A DNA stretch of 64,000 nucleotides, taken from Paenibacillus sp. JQZ6Y-1. GTDB lineage: Bacteria; Bacillota; Bacilli; Paenibacillales; Paenibacillaceae. The translations under genes and the position numbers were made by a program. Within the stretch, counting starts at the first letter, position 1; each line of letters starts with the position of its first letter. Under the pieces are notes generated by a model. It searched no databases. It saw nothing but the letters and a program-made list of their open reading frames with translations, and had not been told where the DNA came from. This document shows, one piece after another, positions 18,551 to 27,622 of the stretch. The DNA lies in the NCBI RefSeq assembly GCF_040719145.1, contig NZ_JBFDUZ010000002.1, forward strand, positions 124,001 to 188,000. The letters are read 5' to 3'.

Positions 18551-19360
18551 ATGGCAGATGTATCCTTTTACCGTCATCATCAGCTGCCCTTTGTAGAAGG
18601 GAAACGCTGTCGAGCGGATGAGCTGGCGTATCATCGGCATTTTCATGATGAATATTCCATCGGGCATATTCATTGTGGACGTACCCATGCGTGGTGCGAT
18701 GGGCAGGAGATGCAGGTGGAAGCGGGACGAATGATTAGCTTTCCGCCGCAGATGCTGCATGCCTGCCACCCAGAACAGGGGATGGCATGGAGCTATGATA
18801 TGCTGTTTATCGACCCGGATTGGTTGAATGGAATGGAGCGGCGCGCGTTGGAGCAGATTCATATTCCATATCTGTTATCGGACGGCAAGAATCGTAATGC
18901 TCTAGTACCGATGCAGCAAGTCATGCAGACGCTGATGAATGGCGGCGAGCCGCTGGAAGTAGAGACGGCGCTAATTTCGCTGCTGCATATGATCACCGGC
19001 ACCGAGCATGGGGATTTGGAGCATGGACAGACATCTGTACAACAGGATCGCAAATATATCGGAATCGTTCGCGATTATTTGCACGCGCACTTTGACCGTC
19101 CGGTGCTGTTGGAGGAATTAGAGCAGTTAACGGATATTAGCCGTTTCCATCTGATTCGGCTGTTCAAGCAGTGGCAGCATGTGCCGCCGCATGCGTATCA
19201 GAATGTACTTCGTATTAATTATGCCAAAGCTGAGTTACACCGCCAGCGCCCGATTGCTGAGGTGGCAGCAGAGGCTGGTTTTTACGATCAGAGCCATTTT
19301 ACCCGCATGTTCACGCGGATTGTAGGTGCGACGCCGCGCCGGTATCAAGTCTCGGTATAA
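18551..19360 (+). CDS. AraC family transcriptional regulator (cupin sensor)
   Basis: The protein has 269 residues. The ATG at 18551 has GGGGGAG 6 bases upstream; an earlier in-frame ATG at 18524 lacks one. The N-terminal half is an AraC-type cupin (HRHFHDEYSIGHIHCG...GRMISFPPQMLHACHPE). The C-terminal 100 residues are the double helix-turn-helix, with SRFHLIRLFKQW and AGFYDQSHFTRMFTRIVGATP. Regulators with this layout often control LysE-type exporters or small metabolic operons. Here the next gene, 130 bases downstream on the same strand, is proline dehydrogenase, a possible but unproven target. Confidence 0.9.
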   Translation: MADVSFYRHHQLPFVEGKRCRADELAYHRHFHDEYSIGHIHCGRTHAWCDGQEMQVEAGRMISFPPQMLHACHPEQGMAWSYDMLFIDPDWLNGMERRALEQIHIPYLLSDGKNRNALVPMQQVMQTLMNGGEPLEVETALISLLHMITGTEHGDLEHGQTSVQQDRKYIGIVRDYLHAHFDRPVLLEELEQLTDISRFHLIRLFKQWQHVPPHAYQNVLRINYAKAELHRQRPIAEVAAEAGFYDQSHFTRMFTRIVGATPRRYQVSV

Positions 19361-19490
19361 GTGTGCGATCACAGGCAACGATCCTGTGCGTTTGTAACGA
19401 TTGGCAGTCATTTCGTATAAATAGAGCAATTTTGTACAATCATTGGTCCCTCTCTTCCGGTAATGTATACCGCAAAGGGAGGGATTTTGT

Positions 19491-20513
19491 ATGAATCCAA
19501 TCAATAGAGAACAGCAATTAATGACAGAGGCAGCGGCTGCATTAAAATCCATTGCACGTCGCCCAGATGTCAAATCCAGTGTAGAGCAGAATCCACAGCT
19601 TTATCAGCTGTTGCAACGGGCAGCAGCGCGTTATGTAACCGGAGATCATCAAGCACAGGCGCTAGAGGCAGGGCGGATTTTAAGCGATAACGGGTATGCC
19701 GTGTCGCTGGAATATATCGGGGAAAATACAAAAACCCTCGCCGAATGTGAACATGCCACTAGCGAGCTGGCAACGCTGATTGGAGCAATGGGGAAGCAGG
19801 GCATGAGCGGTCGAGTATCATTCGATCTATCGCATATTGGTCTGCTGCTGGATGCGGAGCTGGCACTAAAGCATCTGCTCCAGCTGGGGCAATTGGCACA
19901 GCCGCTGGGCATTGAGCTGTTTATTAGCATGGAGGAATCGGCGAAAACGGACGATATTTTGCATATTTATGAGAAGGCAGTAGCGATCTATCCATTGATC
20001 GGTATTACGCTGCAAGCACATTTGCACCGTACGCTACAGGATGCCAAGGCAGTGTTATCCGCTGGTACACTAGTACGGCTGGTCAAAGGGGCATATGAGG
20101 AGCATTCTAATATGGCATTATCGCGGTCGGCGGAGCTGGATCGACGGTATGGGGAGCTGTTCCAACTGGCGGTGGAGCGTGGCTGTTCTATTTCGGTGGC
20201 AACGCATGATGAGTCGCTGATCACATGCTTGCTGGGCATGGATTGGAGAGATGCGGCTGGGGTTGAATTTGAATTGCTATATGGGATTCGTCCTGAATTA
20301 TGCGTGCGGCTGCGGCAACAAGGACAGCCCGTACGCGTGTATCTCACCTACGGGCAGGAGTGGTACTTGTATCTATGTCACCGAATTGCCGAATATCCGC
20401 CCAATCTGTTTCAGGCATTGATCGATATGGTGGATGGGAAACGGCAAGCGCCGGTGATGGAGTATGTACAGTCAAGCTTCGCTTTGGATCATTCCACCCA
20501 TAGCGCCACATAG
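19491..20513 (+). CDS. Proline dehydrogenase (monofunctional, FAD)
   Basis: This 340-residue enzyme oxidises proline to pyrroline-5-carboxylate with an FAD cofactor, feeding electrons to the respiratory chain. Family elements are the beta-barrel segments SLEYIGEN near residue 70, ITLQAHLHRTLQDA, VRLVKGAYEE, SVATHDESL, FELLYGIRPEL and VRVYLTYGQEWYLYLCHRIAE. The length is somewhat above the roughly 305 residues of Bacillus monofunctional enzymes. AAAGGGAGG lies 9-10 bases before the ATG. The 3' end overlaps the convergent small membrane gene by 25 bases. A pyrroline-5-carboxylate dehydrogenase is not in the window. Confidence 0.92.
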   Translation: MNPINREQQLMTEAAAALKSIARRPDVKSSVEQNPQLYQLLQRAAARYVTGDHQAQALEAGRILSDNGYAVSLEYIGENTKTLAECEHATSELATLIGAMGKQGMSGRVSFDLSHIGLLLDAELALKHLLQLGQLAQPLGIELFISMEESAKTDDILHIYEKAVAIYPLIGITLQAHLHRTLQDAKAVLSAGTLVRLVKGAYEEHSNMALSRSAELDRRYGELFQLAVERGCSISVATHDESLITCLLGMDWRDAAGVEFELLYGIRPELCVRLRQQGQPVRVYLTYGQEWYLYLCHRIAEYPPNLFQALIDMVDGKRQAPVMEYVQSSFALDHSTHSAT

Positions 20514-20785
20514 ATAAACGTGACAAACAATACGACTGGTGTAGCGGCAGCCAGCACGTATAATAACGCTGTGCGCGGATTGCTAAAGTATTCTTTGAGA
20601 CGCTGCCAGTCGCTTTTCAGATAGGACTCGGTTATATCGGCATCTAAAGGTTGCGTAGGTGCTTGTAGACTACGGATCATCTGCTGTAAGGCAGCGACTT
20701 GCTCCGACTCACTGCGTTGCTGCAATTCCTGCTGCAACTGCGCTTGTAGTTCCGCAATGGAAGGCTGTGTGGAATGCTTCATCAT
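20489..20785 (-). CDS. Small C-terminally anchored membrane protein
   Basis: This 98-residue protein has a Gln/Glu-rich helical N-terminal half (coiled-coil-like, ELQAQLQQELQQ) and one hydrophobic segment near the C-terminus (about residues 72-95), so most of it should face the cytoplasm. AAAGGAG stands 5-6 bases before ATG-ATG (20785). I do not recognise a family. Its 3' end overlaps that of proline dehydrogenase on the other strand. Confidence 0.7.
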   Translation of the reverse strand: MMKHSTQPSIAELQAQLQQELQQRSESEQVAALQQMIRSLQAPTQPLDADITESYLKSDWQRLKEYFSNPRTALLYVLAAATPVVLFVTFIYVALWVE

Positions 20786-20834
20786 TTGGACTCCTTTCTA
20801 ATCATTTCCAGTTTCTATCTATACCATATCATGA

Positions 20835-20900
20835 ACAGGGAACAGATGAAATACAAAAACACACGGATCGCCAATGATGGCGATTCGTGTGTTCCTTTAA
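20835..20900. repeat. Terminator-like repeat, copy 1
   Basis: AACACACGGATCGCC (20858-20872) pairs with GGCGATTCGTGTGTT (20879-20893, one mismatch). The flanks, including GATGAAATACAAAAA, are nearly identical to those of a second copy at 21891-21965. Read on the minus strand it can terminate the lipoprotein gene at 21066. Confidence 0.8.
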
Positions 20901-21065
20901 AGTTTTATGGAGACATTTCATAACAGGGAGTAAAGTGTATGCCAAAAACACCACCAGTAATCCGAGTGATTCTCTTCTTTCTCATTCTCAAACCAATACT
21001 TTTTTGATAAGAATGCTTCAACCGCTATAGCTGCTGTACATAAACGAGTACTTACTAGAATTCAA

Positions 21066-21659
21066 TTAATCGTTAATGTTCTCAAGATCAAAGATAGTAG
21101 CCTCTGATAACATGATAAGTCTATTATTGTTTATAATAAAAAAGCTTAAACTTACAGGTATGCTCATTTTTGTAGAAGGATCACTTACATGTATTACTTT
21201 TACTACATCGTCTATTTTTAAATCGGGTATGTCTATTTTATATAATCTATAAAAAGCGTCTGAATTATAACATGTAGCTGTAATATTATATATTGGTTTT
21301 TTCAGTTCGTATTGATAATTACTATAATTTTGTAATCCTTTTGATGAGAAGAAATCTTTTCCTAGTATAATTTTATCTCCGATAAATGTTTGTCCTGTTG
21401 GATTTTCGGAAGCATCATTATACGAATTTGCAAATCCTAAAGTCTTCTTGATGTTCCAATCCCCATAAAAATATTTCTCAGCATCACTATCCAAACGTAT
21501 AGTTTCTTGAGAACAATACTCAGAGTTATTTTTTGGTGTATTTGATTTTTCAATTACAGGTGTAGACCCATTCAATTGATTCGATTTTGGATCAGCATTT
21601 CCACAAGCCGATACTAGCAATAAGAGTATCGTAATACAAATAAACAGTGCTTTGTTCAT
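21066..21659 (-). CDS. Low-GC lipoprotein of unknown function
   Basis: This 197-residue secreted lipoprotein has a hydrophobic signal and lipobox LVSAC (Cys19), a polar Asn/Ser/Lys linker, and a globular part beginning YFYGDWNIKKTLGFA with YNDASENPTGQTFIG. This pattern resembles a widespread but uncharacterised lipoprotein family of Firmicutes. The gene is strikingly A/T-rich compared with its neighbours and rich in Asn, Lys and Ile, suggesting recent acquisition. It lies between two copies of the terminator-like repeat (20835 and 21891). A plausible ribosome site (AGGAG) precedes the ATG. Confidence 0.75.
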   Translation of the reverse strand: MNKALFICITILLLLVSACGNADPKSNQLNGSTPVIEKSNTPKNNSEYCSQETIRLDSDAEKYFYGDWNIKKTLGFANSYNDASENPTGQTFIGDKIILGKDFFSSKGLQNYSNYQYELKKPIYNITATCYNSDAFYRLYKIDIPDLKIDDVVKVIHVSDPSTKMSIPVSLSFFIINNNRLIMLSEATIFDLENIND

Positions 21660-21820
21660 ACATTACACTCCTACTATACATTTATTTTTCGTATGGATTT
21701 TCTTTGCTTGACTGCATTAAGCTCATTAATCTAGGAAAAATTATATTAAAGTAATTAAAGTGATGAATGACATAAAATTAACTTTATTTGTAATCACTTT
21801 AAATTTTTTGAGGAAAATCT

Positions 21821-21884
21821 GTCTTTCTTTCACTAAAGGACGGGGAAGAAGAATACTAACGTTCAAGCAAATGTAATCTTCATA
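21821..21884. repeat. Dispersed intergenic repeat, copy A
   Basis: The stretch starting GTCTTTCTTTCACTAAAGG and ending GCAAATGTAATCTTCATA is repeated at 23623-23702 in the same orientation with about 85% identity and a 15-base insertion there. The two copies bracket the alkaline phosphatase gene. On the minus strand it reads as PRPLVKER. Confidence 0.8.
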
Positions 21885-21890
21885 ACTAGT

Positions 21891-21965
21891 AACAGAGAAT
21901 AGGTGAAATACAAAAAACACACGGATCGCCAATGATGGCGGATAATCCGTGTGTTTTTTAAATGA
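21891..21965. repeat. Terminator-like repeat, copy 2 (terminator of alkaline phosphatase)
   Basis: AACACACGGATCGCC pairs with GGCGGATAATCCGTGTGTT around the loop AATGAT, with A-runs and T-runs on both sides. It is a near copy of 20835-20900. On the minus strand it directly follows the alkaline phosphatase stop. Confidence 0.82.
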
Positions 21966-21999
21966 CGATATACATACTTAGCGTGCTAGCCTGCCAGAA

Positions 22000-23316
22000 T
22001 TATTTCAGCTTCAGCAGTTTAACTAGCTTGTCGTGAATAGCGGTGTTCTGATAGTTGCCCGTAAATTGGTCAGAGCCGGGACCCATTGCAGTCAGTGCAA
22101 CATCAACTGCGCTATGTCCGTCGGTTGTCCAATCGATATAGAATTTCTCCTGCGAGTTCGCAACGGTGAATGGACCGTCTTCCTTGGACATGCCATCGCC
22201 GGATTCGTCCTCATCGTCGGCACTTTCAATCACCATACCACCGGTTTCGTGGTCGGCTGTAACGAGTACGAGTGTGTCGGGATGCTTTTTGGCATAGTCT
22301 TTGGCGACTTTGACCGCTTTGTCGAGCTGTTGACCTGCCTTAATCGCCAATGCAGCATCATTGTCATGCGCCATCTCGTCGGTGCCTTCCTCCTCAACCA
22401 TCAGGAAAAAGCCTTTTTTGTTACTAGACAGCACATCCAGCGCTTTGCTAGTCATGTCCGGCAAGGAGACGATGGGATTATACTTGTTGCCCAGCTCGTT
22501 ATGCGCTTGGAACATTTCTTCATTAGCGAACAGACCGAGCAGCTTGCTGCCCTTGGCAGCTTTTAATTCGGTACTATCTGTTACATAGTTGTAGCCAAGC
22601 TGCTTGGCGCGCTCTACCAGATTGCCCTGCGTGCCTTTGCTGGCTTCGGTTGGGTCTTCTGCTGGTGCATCGGCATGAGCGCCAGCCGTTCCTTTTGGAT
22701 ACCAGAAGTCCTCTCCGCCACCGAGCAGCACGTCAATTTTGCTATTCTCGATATATTGCTTGGCGATATCGCTCTGCGCAGAACGGTTCTCCACATGCGC
22801 GCCAAAGGCAGCACCTGTAGCATCCGTTACCTGACTTGTCGTTACGACGCCCGTGGACATGCCGGCTTTTTTCGCCAGCTCCATGATCGTAGTGACAGGC
22901 TTCTTGTTCGCGTCGACACCGATAGCGCCATTGTACGTTTTCACGCCAGTGGCGATAGCCGTTGCTGCTGCCGCAGAGTCGGTGACCAGACTATCGCTAG
23001 AGCTAGTGCGCACCAGTCCGCTGACAGGCATGTTGTCCATTTCCAGTGTGCCATTTTTACCGACGGTGGCGTAGCGAATAGCATTACGGCTTGCTTCGCC
23101 CATGCCGTCACCGATGAAGAGGATCACATTTTTCGGTTTGGTGACCTTGTTGGCAGCTGGTGTTGGTGCTTTGGCAGCTGTTACTGGGGCAGTCTTGGTT
23201 TTGGTTGCCGCTGCTGCGTCAATGGTAGGTACTGCACCAGCCAGCAGTGGCAGACTTAATACGGCTGCTGCACCGGCAGCCAGTGCAGCTTTTTTCAGAG
23301 AAGATTTGTTCATCAT
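22000..23316 (-). CDS. Secreted alkaline phosphatase
   Basis: This 438-residue PhoA-superfamily phosphomonoesterase has a signal peptide (about residues 1-35). The metal-binding motif IGDGMG (Asp70) and the catalytic Ser114 in VTDSAAAATA are clear. Further metal ligands occur in the EEGTDEMAHDND and TADHETGG motifs. The enzyme releases phosphate from organic esters outside the cell. GGGGTG stands before ATG-ATG at 23316. The upstream AT-rich region contains loosely spaced TTTACA, AACAT and ATAACA elements on the minus strand that could be PhoP boxes, but the match is weak. A terminator (repeat copy 2) follows. Confidence 0.93.
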   Translation of the reverse strand: MMNKSSLKKAALAAGAAAVLSLPLLAGAVPTIDAAAATKTKTAPVTAAKAPTPAANKVTKPKNVILFIGDGMGEASRNAIRYATVGKNGTLEMDNMPVSGLVRTSSSDSLVTDSAAAATAIATGVKTYNGAIGVDANKKPVTTIMELAKKAGMSTGVVTTSQVTDATGAAFGAHVENRSAQSDIAKQYIENSKIDVLLGGGEDFWYPKGTAGAHADAPAEDPTEASKGTQGNLVERAKQLGYNYVTDSTELKAAKGSKLLGLFANEEMFQAHNELGNKYNPIVSLPDMTSKALDVLSSNKKGFFLMVEEEGTDEMAHDNDAALAIKAGQQLDKAVKVAKDYAKKHPDTLVLVTADHETGGMVIESADDEDESGDGMSKEDGPFTVANSQEKFYIDWTTDGHSAVDVALTAMGPGSDQFTGNYQNTAIHDKLVKLLKLK

Positions 23317-23440
23317 TCACACCCCTATATGTATTCATATGATGTATTGATCATATATGAGTATTGTTATGTCAAAATGTTTATTTTGTAAATTACATAT
23401 GAAATTGCTTACAAATAGGAGGGTTGGCATTATTTTCTTC

Positions 23441-23587
23441 TCATTGCAAGAGGAGTTCAGCCAAACAGCCAGCACAGGGTAATAGTAAGACCGCGATAAT
23501 CAGGCTGGGAAAAGACAGAAACAGATCGACCGTAGCATCCAGCCATGATTGCTTACTCCAACGACCTTCAACGATTGGTTGTGACAT
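23441..23587 (-). CDS. Small single-pass membrane protein, 48 residues
   Basis: AAAGGAG ends 8 bases before the ATG at 23587, one of the best ribosome sites in the region. The product begins MSQPIVEGRWSKQSW and carries one hydrophobic helix (about residues 22-44) with two Cys near its end. It lies 124 bases upstream of the alkaline phosphatase on the same strand. No family recognised. The frame extends upstream into the dispersed repeat copy B, but the ribosome site fixes the start. Confidence 0.6.
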   Translation of the reverse strand: MSQPIVEGRWSKQSWLDATVDLFLSFPSLIIAVLLLPCAGCLAELLLQ

Positions 23588-23622
23588 TGTAACCACTCCT
23601 TTCCATCGAAAATGGGGAACAT

Positions 23623-23702
23623 GTCTTTCTTTCACTAAGGGATGGGGCAGAGGAATACTACCGTTCAAAATACTACTATTCAAGCAAATGGAATCTTCAT
23701 AT
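23623..23702. repeat. Dispersed intergenic repeat, copy B
   Basis: Direct-orientation copy of 21821-21884, with GTCTTTCTTTCACTAAGG at the start, GCAAATGGAATCTTCATA at the end, and an internal 15-base extra segment (ATACTACTATTCAA region). Confidence 0.8.
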
Positions 23703-23825
23703 AGTATCCTTTTTTTGTAAAAGGACCTGCCCTCTCATACGTTGGAATAGAGCGAAGGTTTGCAGAAATTGTTCAGAATAACCCAAAAAGTCCGCTGCCC
23801 ATATTCATGGCAACAGACAAGGGAA

Positions 23826-25157
23826 TTACAGAACCTTCTTAATAGGAGGCATCAGAAGTGGCAGCTTTACGCAGAACTGGGCTCCGCCTTCTGTCCGCGT
23901 GCTCGCGATTACTGTGCCACCGTGCATTTCCACCGCTTTCTTCACAATCGACAACCCCAGCCCACTGCCGCCAGCTGTCCGCGTACGTGACTTGTCTCCT
24001 TTGTAAAATCGTTCAAACACACGCGGCAAGTCTTCCTCTGCAATGCCGGGACCAGAGTCGGTAATCGTTACGACCGCAATGTCGGTTTCGATGTTACCAA
24101 TCACCATCTGCTCCTGCGTAAGCGCGATATGCAGACTGCCGTACTCCGGTGTGAATTTGATCGCATTCTGGATCAGATTGCTCCATACCTGATTAAGCAG
24201 ATCCTCATCCGCTTCCAAGGTTACTGTTTGTAGGTCCAGCTCTAAGTCTAGCTGCTTGTCCAGCCATTGCGGCTCGCACGCCAGCACCAGATGTTGAATC
24301 TGGGCGTCCAAACGATACGTACGTCGTTCAAATGGATACTGCTCGGATTCCAGCGAAGTCAGCTTGAGCAAATTATCGCTTAGTCGCGACAAGCGCGCAC
24401 TCTCAGTCTCGATAATAGACAGATAATGTCGCCGCTCCTCCGGTGTGAGCTGTTCATTTTGCAGCGCAATGGCGAATCCGCGTAATGAAGTAAATGGCGA
24501 TTGAATCTCATGTGATACATTGGAAATAAACTCCTGCCGCAGCAGCTCCATTTGCTGCAAATTGCGCGCCATCACATTCATCATCTGCACCACTTCGCCA
24601 AATACCCCGTCATACCGCTGCTCGGTATCCAGCGCAATCTGAAAGTCTCCACTGCCGATGCGCTGAATCGCATCCTTCATTTCGCGCCAGATTTGATCGG
24701 GATCACGATGCAGCATGACCAAAACCAAACGAGTCGCAAAAAACAATACAAACAGCATGAGAATCATCGTGAGCAGCGTCAAGAGCTGCTGTACATAGCC
24801 ATGCAGCTGTACATCGTAATACTGCAATAGCCCATTTACGATGAAATAGGCAATCGAGCCTGCCGCCAGAAACAGCAGCACAAAGCCGAGCAAACGTCTT
24901 ACGAAATATGAAATACGAGTGGACAGCTTGCGTTTGCTTTTGCCAGTAAGTAGTAGAGGCTTGTGGGCATGGTCATTGAGGGTGCGAGTATCGCGAGCTT
25001 GTCCCAATGTCTTCGTTAATGCCTGATAACGTCTGCGAACATCCTGCATACTGCTCATATCGTCATCCGTCGGATGGGAGGAAGAGGCATGCAGCGACTC
25101 ATCGGGTGGAGACGAAGCAGGTACGGCGGGCTGTCGACGATCTGGCGATGTGCTCAT
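23826..25157 (-). CDS. Membrane sensor histidine kinase
   Basis: This 443-residue kinase begins at the ATG at 25157, which overlaps the TGA of the regulator gene (ATGA). A polar N-terminus of about 90 residues is followed by two membrane segments (about 90-115 and 125-150) with almost no extracellular loop. Then come a HAMP-like linker, a HisKA dimerisation domain with His in SHEIQSPFTSLRG, and HATPase_c with NLIQNAIKFT, DSGPGIAEEDLPRVFERFYKG and GGSGLGLSIVKK. The short loop suggests sensing within the membrane, as in antibiotic-responding kinases. Its partner regulator is upstream and a DHA2 exporter gene lies just beyond that. Confidence 0.92.
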   Translation of the reverse strand: MSTSPDRRQPAVPASSPPDESLHASSSHPTDDDMSSMQDVRRRYQALTKTLGQARDTRTLNDHAHKPLLLTGKSKRKLSTRISYFVRRLLGFVLLFLAAGSIAYFIVNGLLQYYDVQLHGYVQQLLTLLTMILMLFVLFFATRLVLVMLHRDPDQIWREMKDAIQRIGSGDFQIALDTEQRYDGVFGEVVQMMNVMARNLQQMELLRQEFISNVSHEIQSPFTSLRGFAIALQNEQLTPEERRHYLSIIETESARLSRLSDNLLKLTSLESEQYPFERRTYRLDAQIQHLVLACEPQWLDKQLDLELDLQTVTLEADEDLLNQVWSNLIQNAIKFTPEYGSLHIALTQEQMVIGNIETDIAVVTITDSGPGIAEEDLPRVFERFYKGDKSRTRTAGGSGLGLSIVKKAVEMHGGTVIASTRTEGGAQFCVKLPLLMPPIKKVL

Positions 25158-25828
25158 CCTGTCGCATCCAATCGGTAGCCGAGTCCGCGCACCGTATGGA
25201 TGCGAAGTCCTGCTTGCCATTCGTCAAATCGTTCGCGCAGCCGATTGATATGCACATCTAGCGTGCGCTCATTGCCTTCAAAGTCATATCCCCATACCTT
25301 TTCGATCAGCAGATCACGGGTCAGCGTACGCCCGACATTACCAGCCAGTTGAAAAAGCAGCTCATACTCTTTGGGTGGCAATGTGATGGAGGTGCCGCGA
25401 ATATCGGCGTGGAATGCCCGCTTGTCCATAAATAGTTCCGCGACCGTCACCTGCTGCGACGAAGCGATCTGATACCGCTTCAGCAATGCTTTGACGCGCA
25501 CTTGCAGCTCTGCTGGCTCAAATGGCTTTACTAGATAATCGTCCGTTCCCAGCTCGAAGCCACGCACCTTATCGCCTGTTTCGCCCTTGGCAGTAAGCAT
25601 GAGCAGCGGAATGTCATACTGCTCACGCAGTTGGCGGCATAGCTCCCAGCCGTCTATTTCCGGCATCATAATATCGAGAATAACGAGATCGGCAGGGTCT
25701 TCGTCCATCAGCAGCAATGCCTGCTTACCATCTACAGCAGTGCGAACAAGTAAGCCCTGCTGCTGCAAAATCAGCGATACCAGTTCGGCGATATGAGGAT
25801 CGTCGTCGGCGATAATCACTTTTGCCAT
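25154..25828 (-). CDS. OmpR-family response regulator
   Basis: This 224-residue regulator has an N-terminal receiver (IIADDDPHIAELVSLI, phospho-acceptor Asp in LVILDIMMPEIDGWE, Lys in LVKPFEP) and a C-terminal winged helix (LPPKEYELLFQLAGNVGRTLTRDLLIEKVWGYDFEGNERTLDVHI and RGLGYRLD). AGGAGG precedes the ATG (25828). It forms a translationally coupled pair with the kinase. The DHA2 exporter lies 130 bases upstream on the same strand, so regulation of that exporter is possible. Confidence 0.93.
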   Translation of the reverse strand: MAKVIIADDDPHIAELVSLILQQQGLLVRTAVDGKQALLLMDEDPADLVILDIMMPEIDGWELCRQLREQYDIPLLMLTAKGETGDKVRGFELGTDDYLVKPFEPAELQVRVKALLKRYQIASSQQVTVAELFMDKRAFHADIRGTSITLPPKEYELLFQLAGNVGRTLTRDLLIEKVWGYDFEGNERTLDVHINRLRERFDEWQAGLRIHTVRGLGYRLDATG

Positions 25829-25958
25829 CCGAGCCGCCTCCTTTGATTTGTTTCATAGATTGATGATTATATTGGAGCTGATTATCCAGCTCTCTACATA
25901 CATGGATACCATACAGTTGCTATAGTTGTAGTTCGTGTCGATGCCTGATATTCCTGCC

Positions 25959-27530
25959 TCATGACGTGGAGGCGGTAGACGAATCGGAGTCACTGCTTAA
26001 TGGAGTGTCGTGATCGGCGTTCTTTTTGCCAAGCACACCCGGACTGAGGAACCAGCAGAAGATATACGCGACAATCGCAAAGCCAAAACCAATCGTAAAC
26101 AAATGCTCAAACGACGAGGTCATCACCTGATGAATATGTTGAATCACCGAAGAGGATACCCCGCTTGGCAACGTACCTGCTGCTATACTTTCCTCACTAC
26201 CAGCTGGCAGCTGTCCGCTCATGGAATGAATGCCATCACGAATGTTTTTGGCGAGCAGACTACCGAATACGCTCAAGCCGATTGTTGCTCCAATGGATTG
26301 GAATAACTGCACACTACTCACAGCGACCCCGCTATGCGCCGGATCAACCGATTCCTGAATGATCAGATTATCCGAGCCGAACAGAATCCCCATGCCCACA
26401 CCCATAATGAAAAAGGAAATCACTACATAGATCAGCGATACGCCCGGTGTCAGTTGCATTAGCATGATCAGACCAATCAGCGGCATAATCATAAATAGAA
26501 TAAACAGCTTACGATACGCCACCCTCGTAATAAGCGCACTGCTTAGCATACTAGAAGGAATTGCCCCTGCCATCGCCGCCATCATCAGATAACCGGATGT
26601 AGTCGGTGTCAGTCCCATCACATGCTGGGCAAAATAAGGAAACGACGCGAAGGAACCCATCAATGCCAGCATCACTGTCATCACCAGCAGGGACAGCACA
26701 ACAAAGTTACGATTACGGAACAGTGACATAGGCATAATCGGCTCGGCGACTCGGCGCTCCACCCATACGAACAATCCGGTGAATACCGCTGACAATACTA
26801 GCATCCCGATAATCAGTGGTGAAGACCAAGACAATTGCAGATTGTCGATCATCACTGGCGTGAGCAGCAGCGATAGCAAGGCGCCGACCAGCGTACCCGC
26901 ACCCAGCCAGTCGATGGAGCGACTGCCTTCCTTATCGCCGCGCGATTCTTTCATACTGAAGAACAGAATGACCGCCGCCAATAGACCTAGCGGAATATTA
27001 ATGAAGAATACCCAATGCCAATTCAGATGCCCGACAAAGTATCCGCCCACTACGGGACCGACCAATTGCGGCAAAATCATTAGCGGACCAATCAGCCCTT
27101 GAATCTTGGCACGCTGCTTCAGCGGAAAGGAATCCCCGATAATGACCAGCGCCAGCGGCATCAATCCACCAGCACCTATACCCTGTATACCTCGACCGAT
27201 TAGCAGCGTCATCATGGATGGTGCGATGCCACAGATCAACGAACCGATAATAAACAATCCCATACTGACCAAATAGATACGCTTGCGTCCATACAGATCG
27301 GCAAGCTTGCCCAAAATCGGCATACACACGGTCACCGCTAGCATATAGATACCGGCAACCCATCCGTAAAAGGCAAGCCCATGCAGATCTCGGACAATCG
27401 TCGGCATCGCTGTCGATACAACCGTCTCATCCAATTCCGAAAAAACCAATCCGATTATTAACCCAATCAGCACCAGAATCCGGCTACTCGTTTGCAGTAC
27501 TGGCGTAGCTGTTGCAGTATTACTACTCAT
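25959..27530 (-). CDS. MFS multidrug exporter, DHA2 (14-TM) family
   Basis: This 523-residue proton antiporter belongs to the EmrB/QacA type. The ATG at 27530 was preferred over the one at 27551 because of the GGGGAATGG in front. Motif D1 (LDETVVSTAMPTIVRDL) and motif A (GKLADLYGRKRIYL) are present, as is motif C-like GPVVGGYFVGHLNWHWVFFINIPLG. About 14 hydrophobic segments are visible, followed by a Ser/Asp/Thr-rich tail. It probably expels hydrophobic drugs or other small molecules. Three operator-like palindromes lie just upstream in the divergent promoter region (27623-27686). Confidence 0.92.
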   Translation of the reverse strand: MSSNTATATPVLQTSSRILVLIGLIIGLVFSELDETVVSTAMPTIVRDLHGLAFYGWVAGIYMLAVTVCMPILGKLADLYGRKRIYLVSMGLFIIGSLICGIAPSMMTLLIGRGIQGIGAGGLMPLALVIIGDSFPLKQRAKIQGLIGPLMILPQLVGPVVGGYFVGHLNWHWVFFINIPLGLLAAVILFFSMKESRGDKEGSRSIDWLGAGTLVGALLSLLLTPVMIDNLQLSWSSPLIIGMLVLSAVFTGLFVWVERRVAEPIMPMSLFRNRNFVVLSLLVMTVMLALMGSFASFPYFAQHVMGLTPTTSGYLMMAAMAGAIPSSMLSSALITRVAYRKLFILFMIMPLIGLIMLMQLTPGVSLIYVVISFFIMGVGMGILFGSDNLIIQESVDPAHSGVAVSSVQLFQSIGATIGLSVFGSLLAKNIRDGIHSMSGQLPAGSEESIAAGTLPSGVSSSVIQHIHQVMTSSFEHLFTIGFGFAIVAYIFCWFLSPGVLGKKNADHDTPLSSDSDSSTASTS

Positions 27531-27622
27531 ATTCCATTCCCCATTTCCCAAAGTATAAACGCACGTCTGCCTTCTTCACGAGAGTGAATATACCAAGGTC
27601 ATGTAAACGGAATTTAAACAAA

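Noticed and set aside
23340-23420. PhoP boxes upstream of alkaline phosphatase
   Set aside because: TTTACA/ATAACA-like elements occur but their spacing is irregular, and AT-rich DNA gives such matches by chance.
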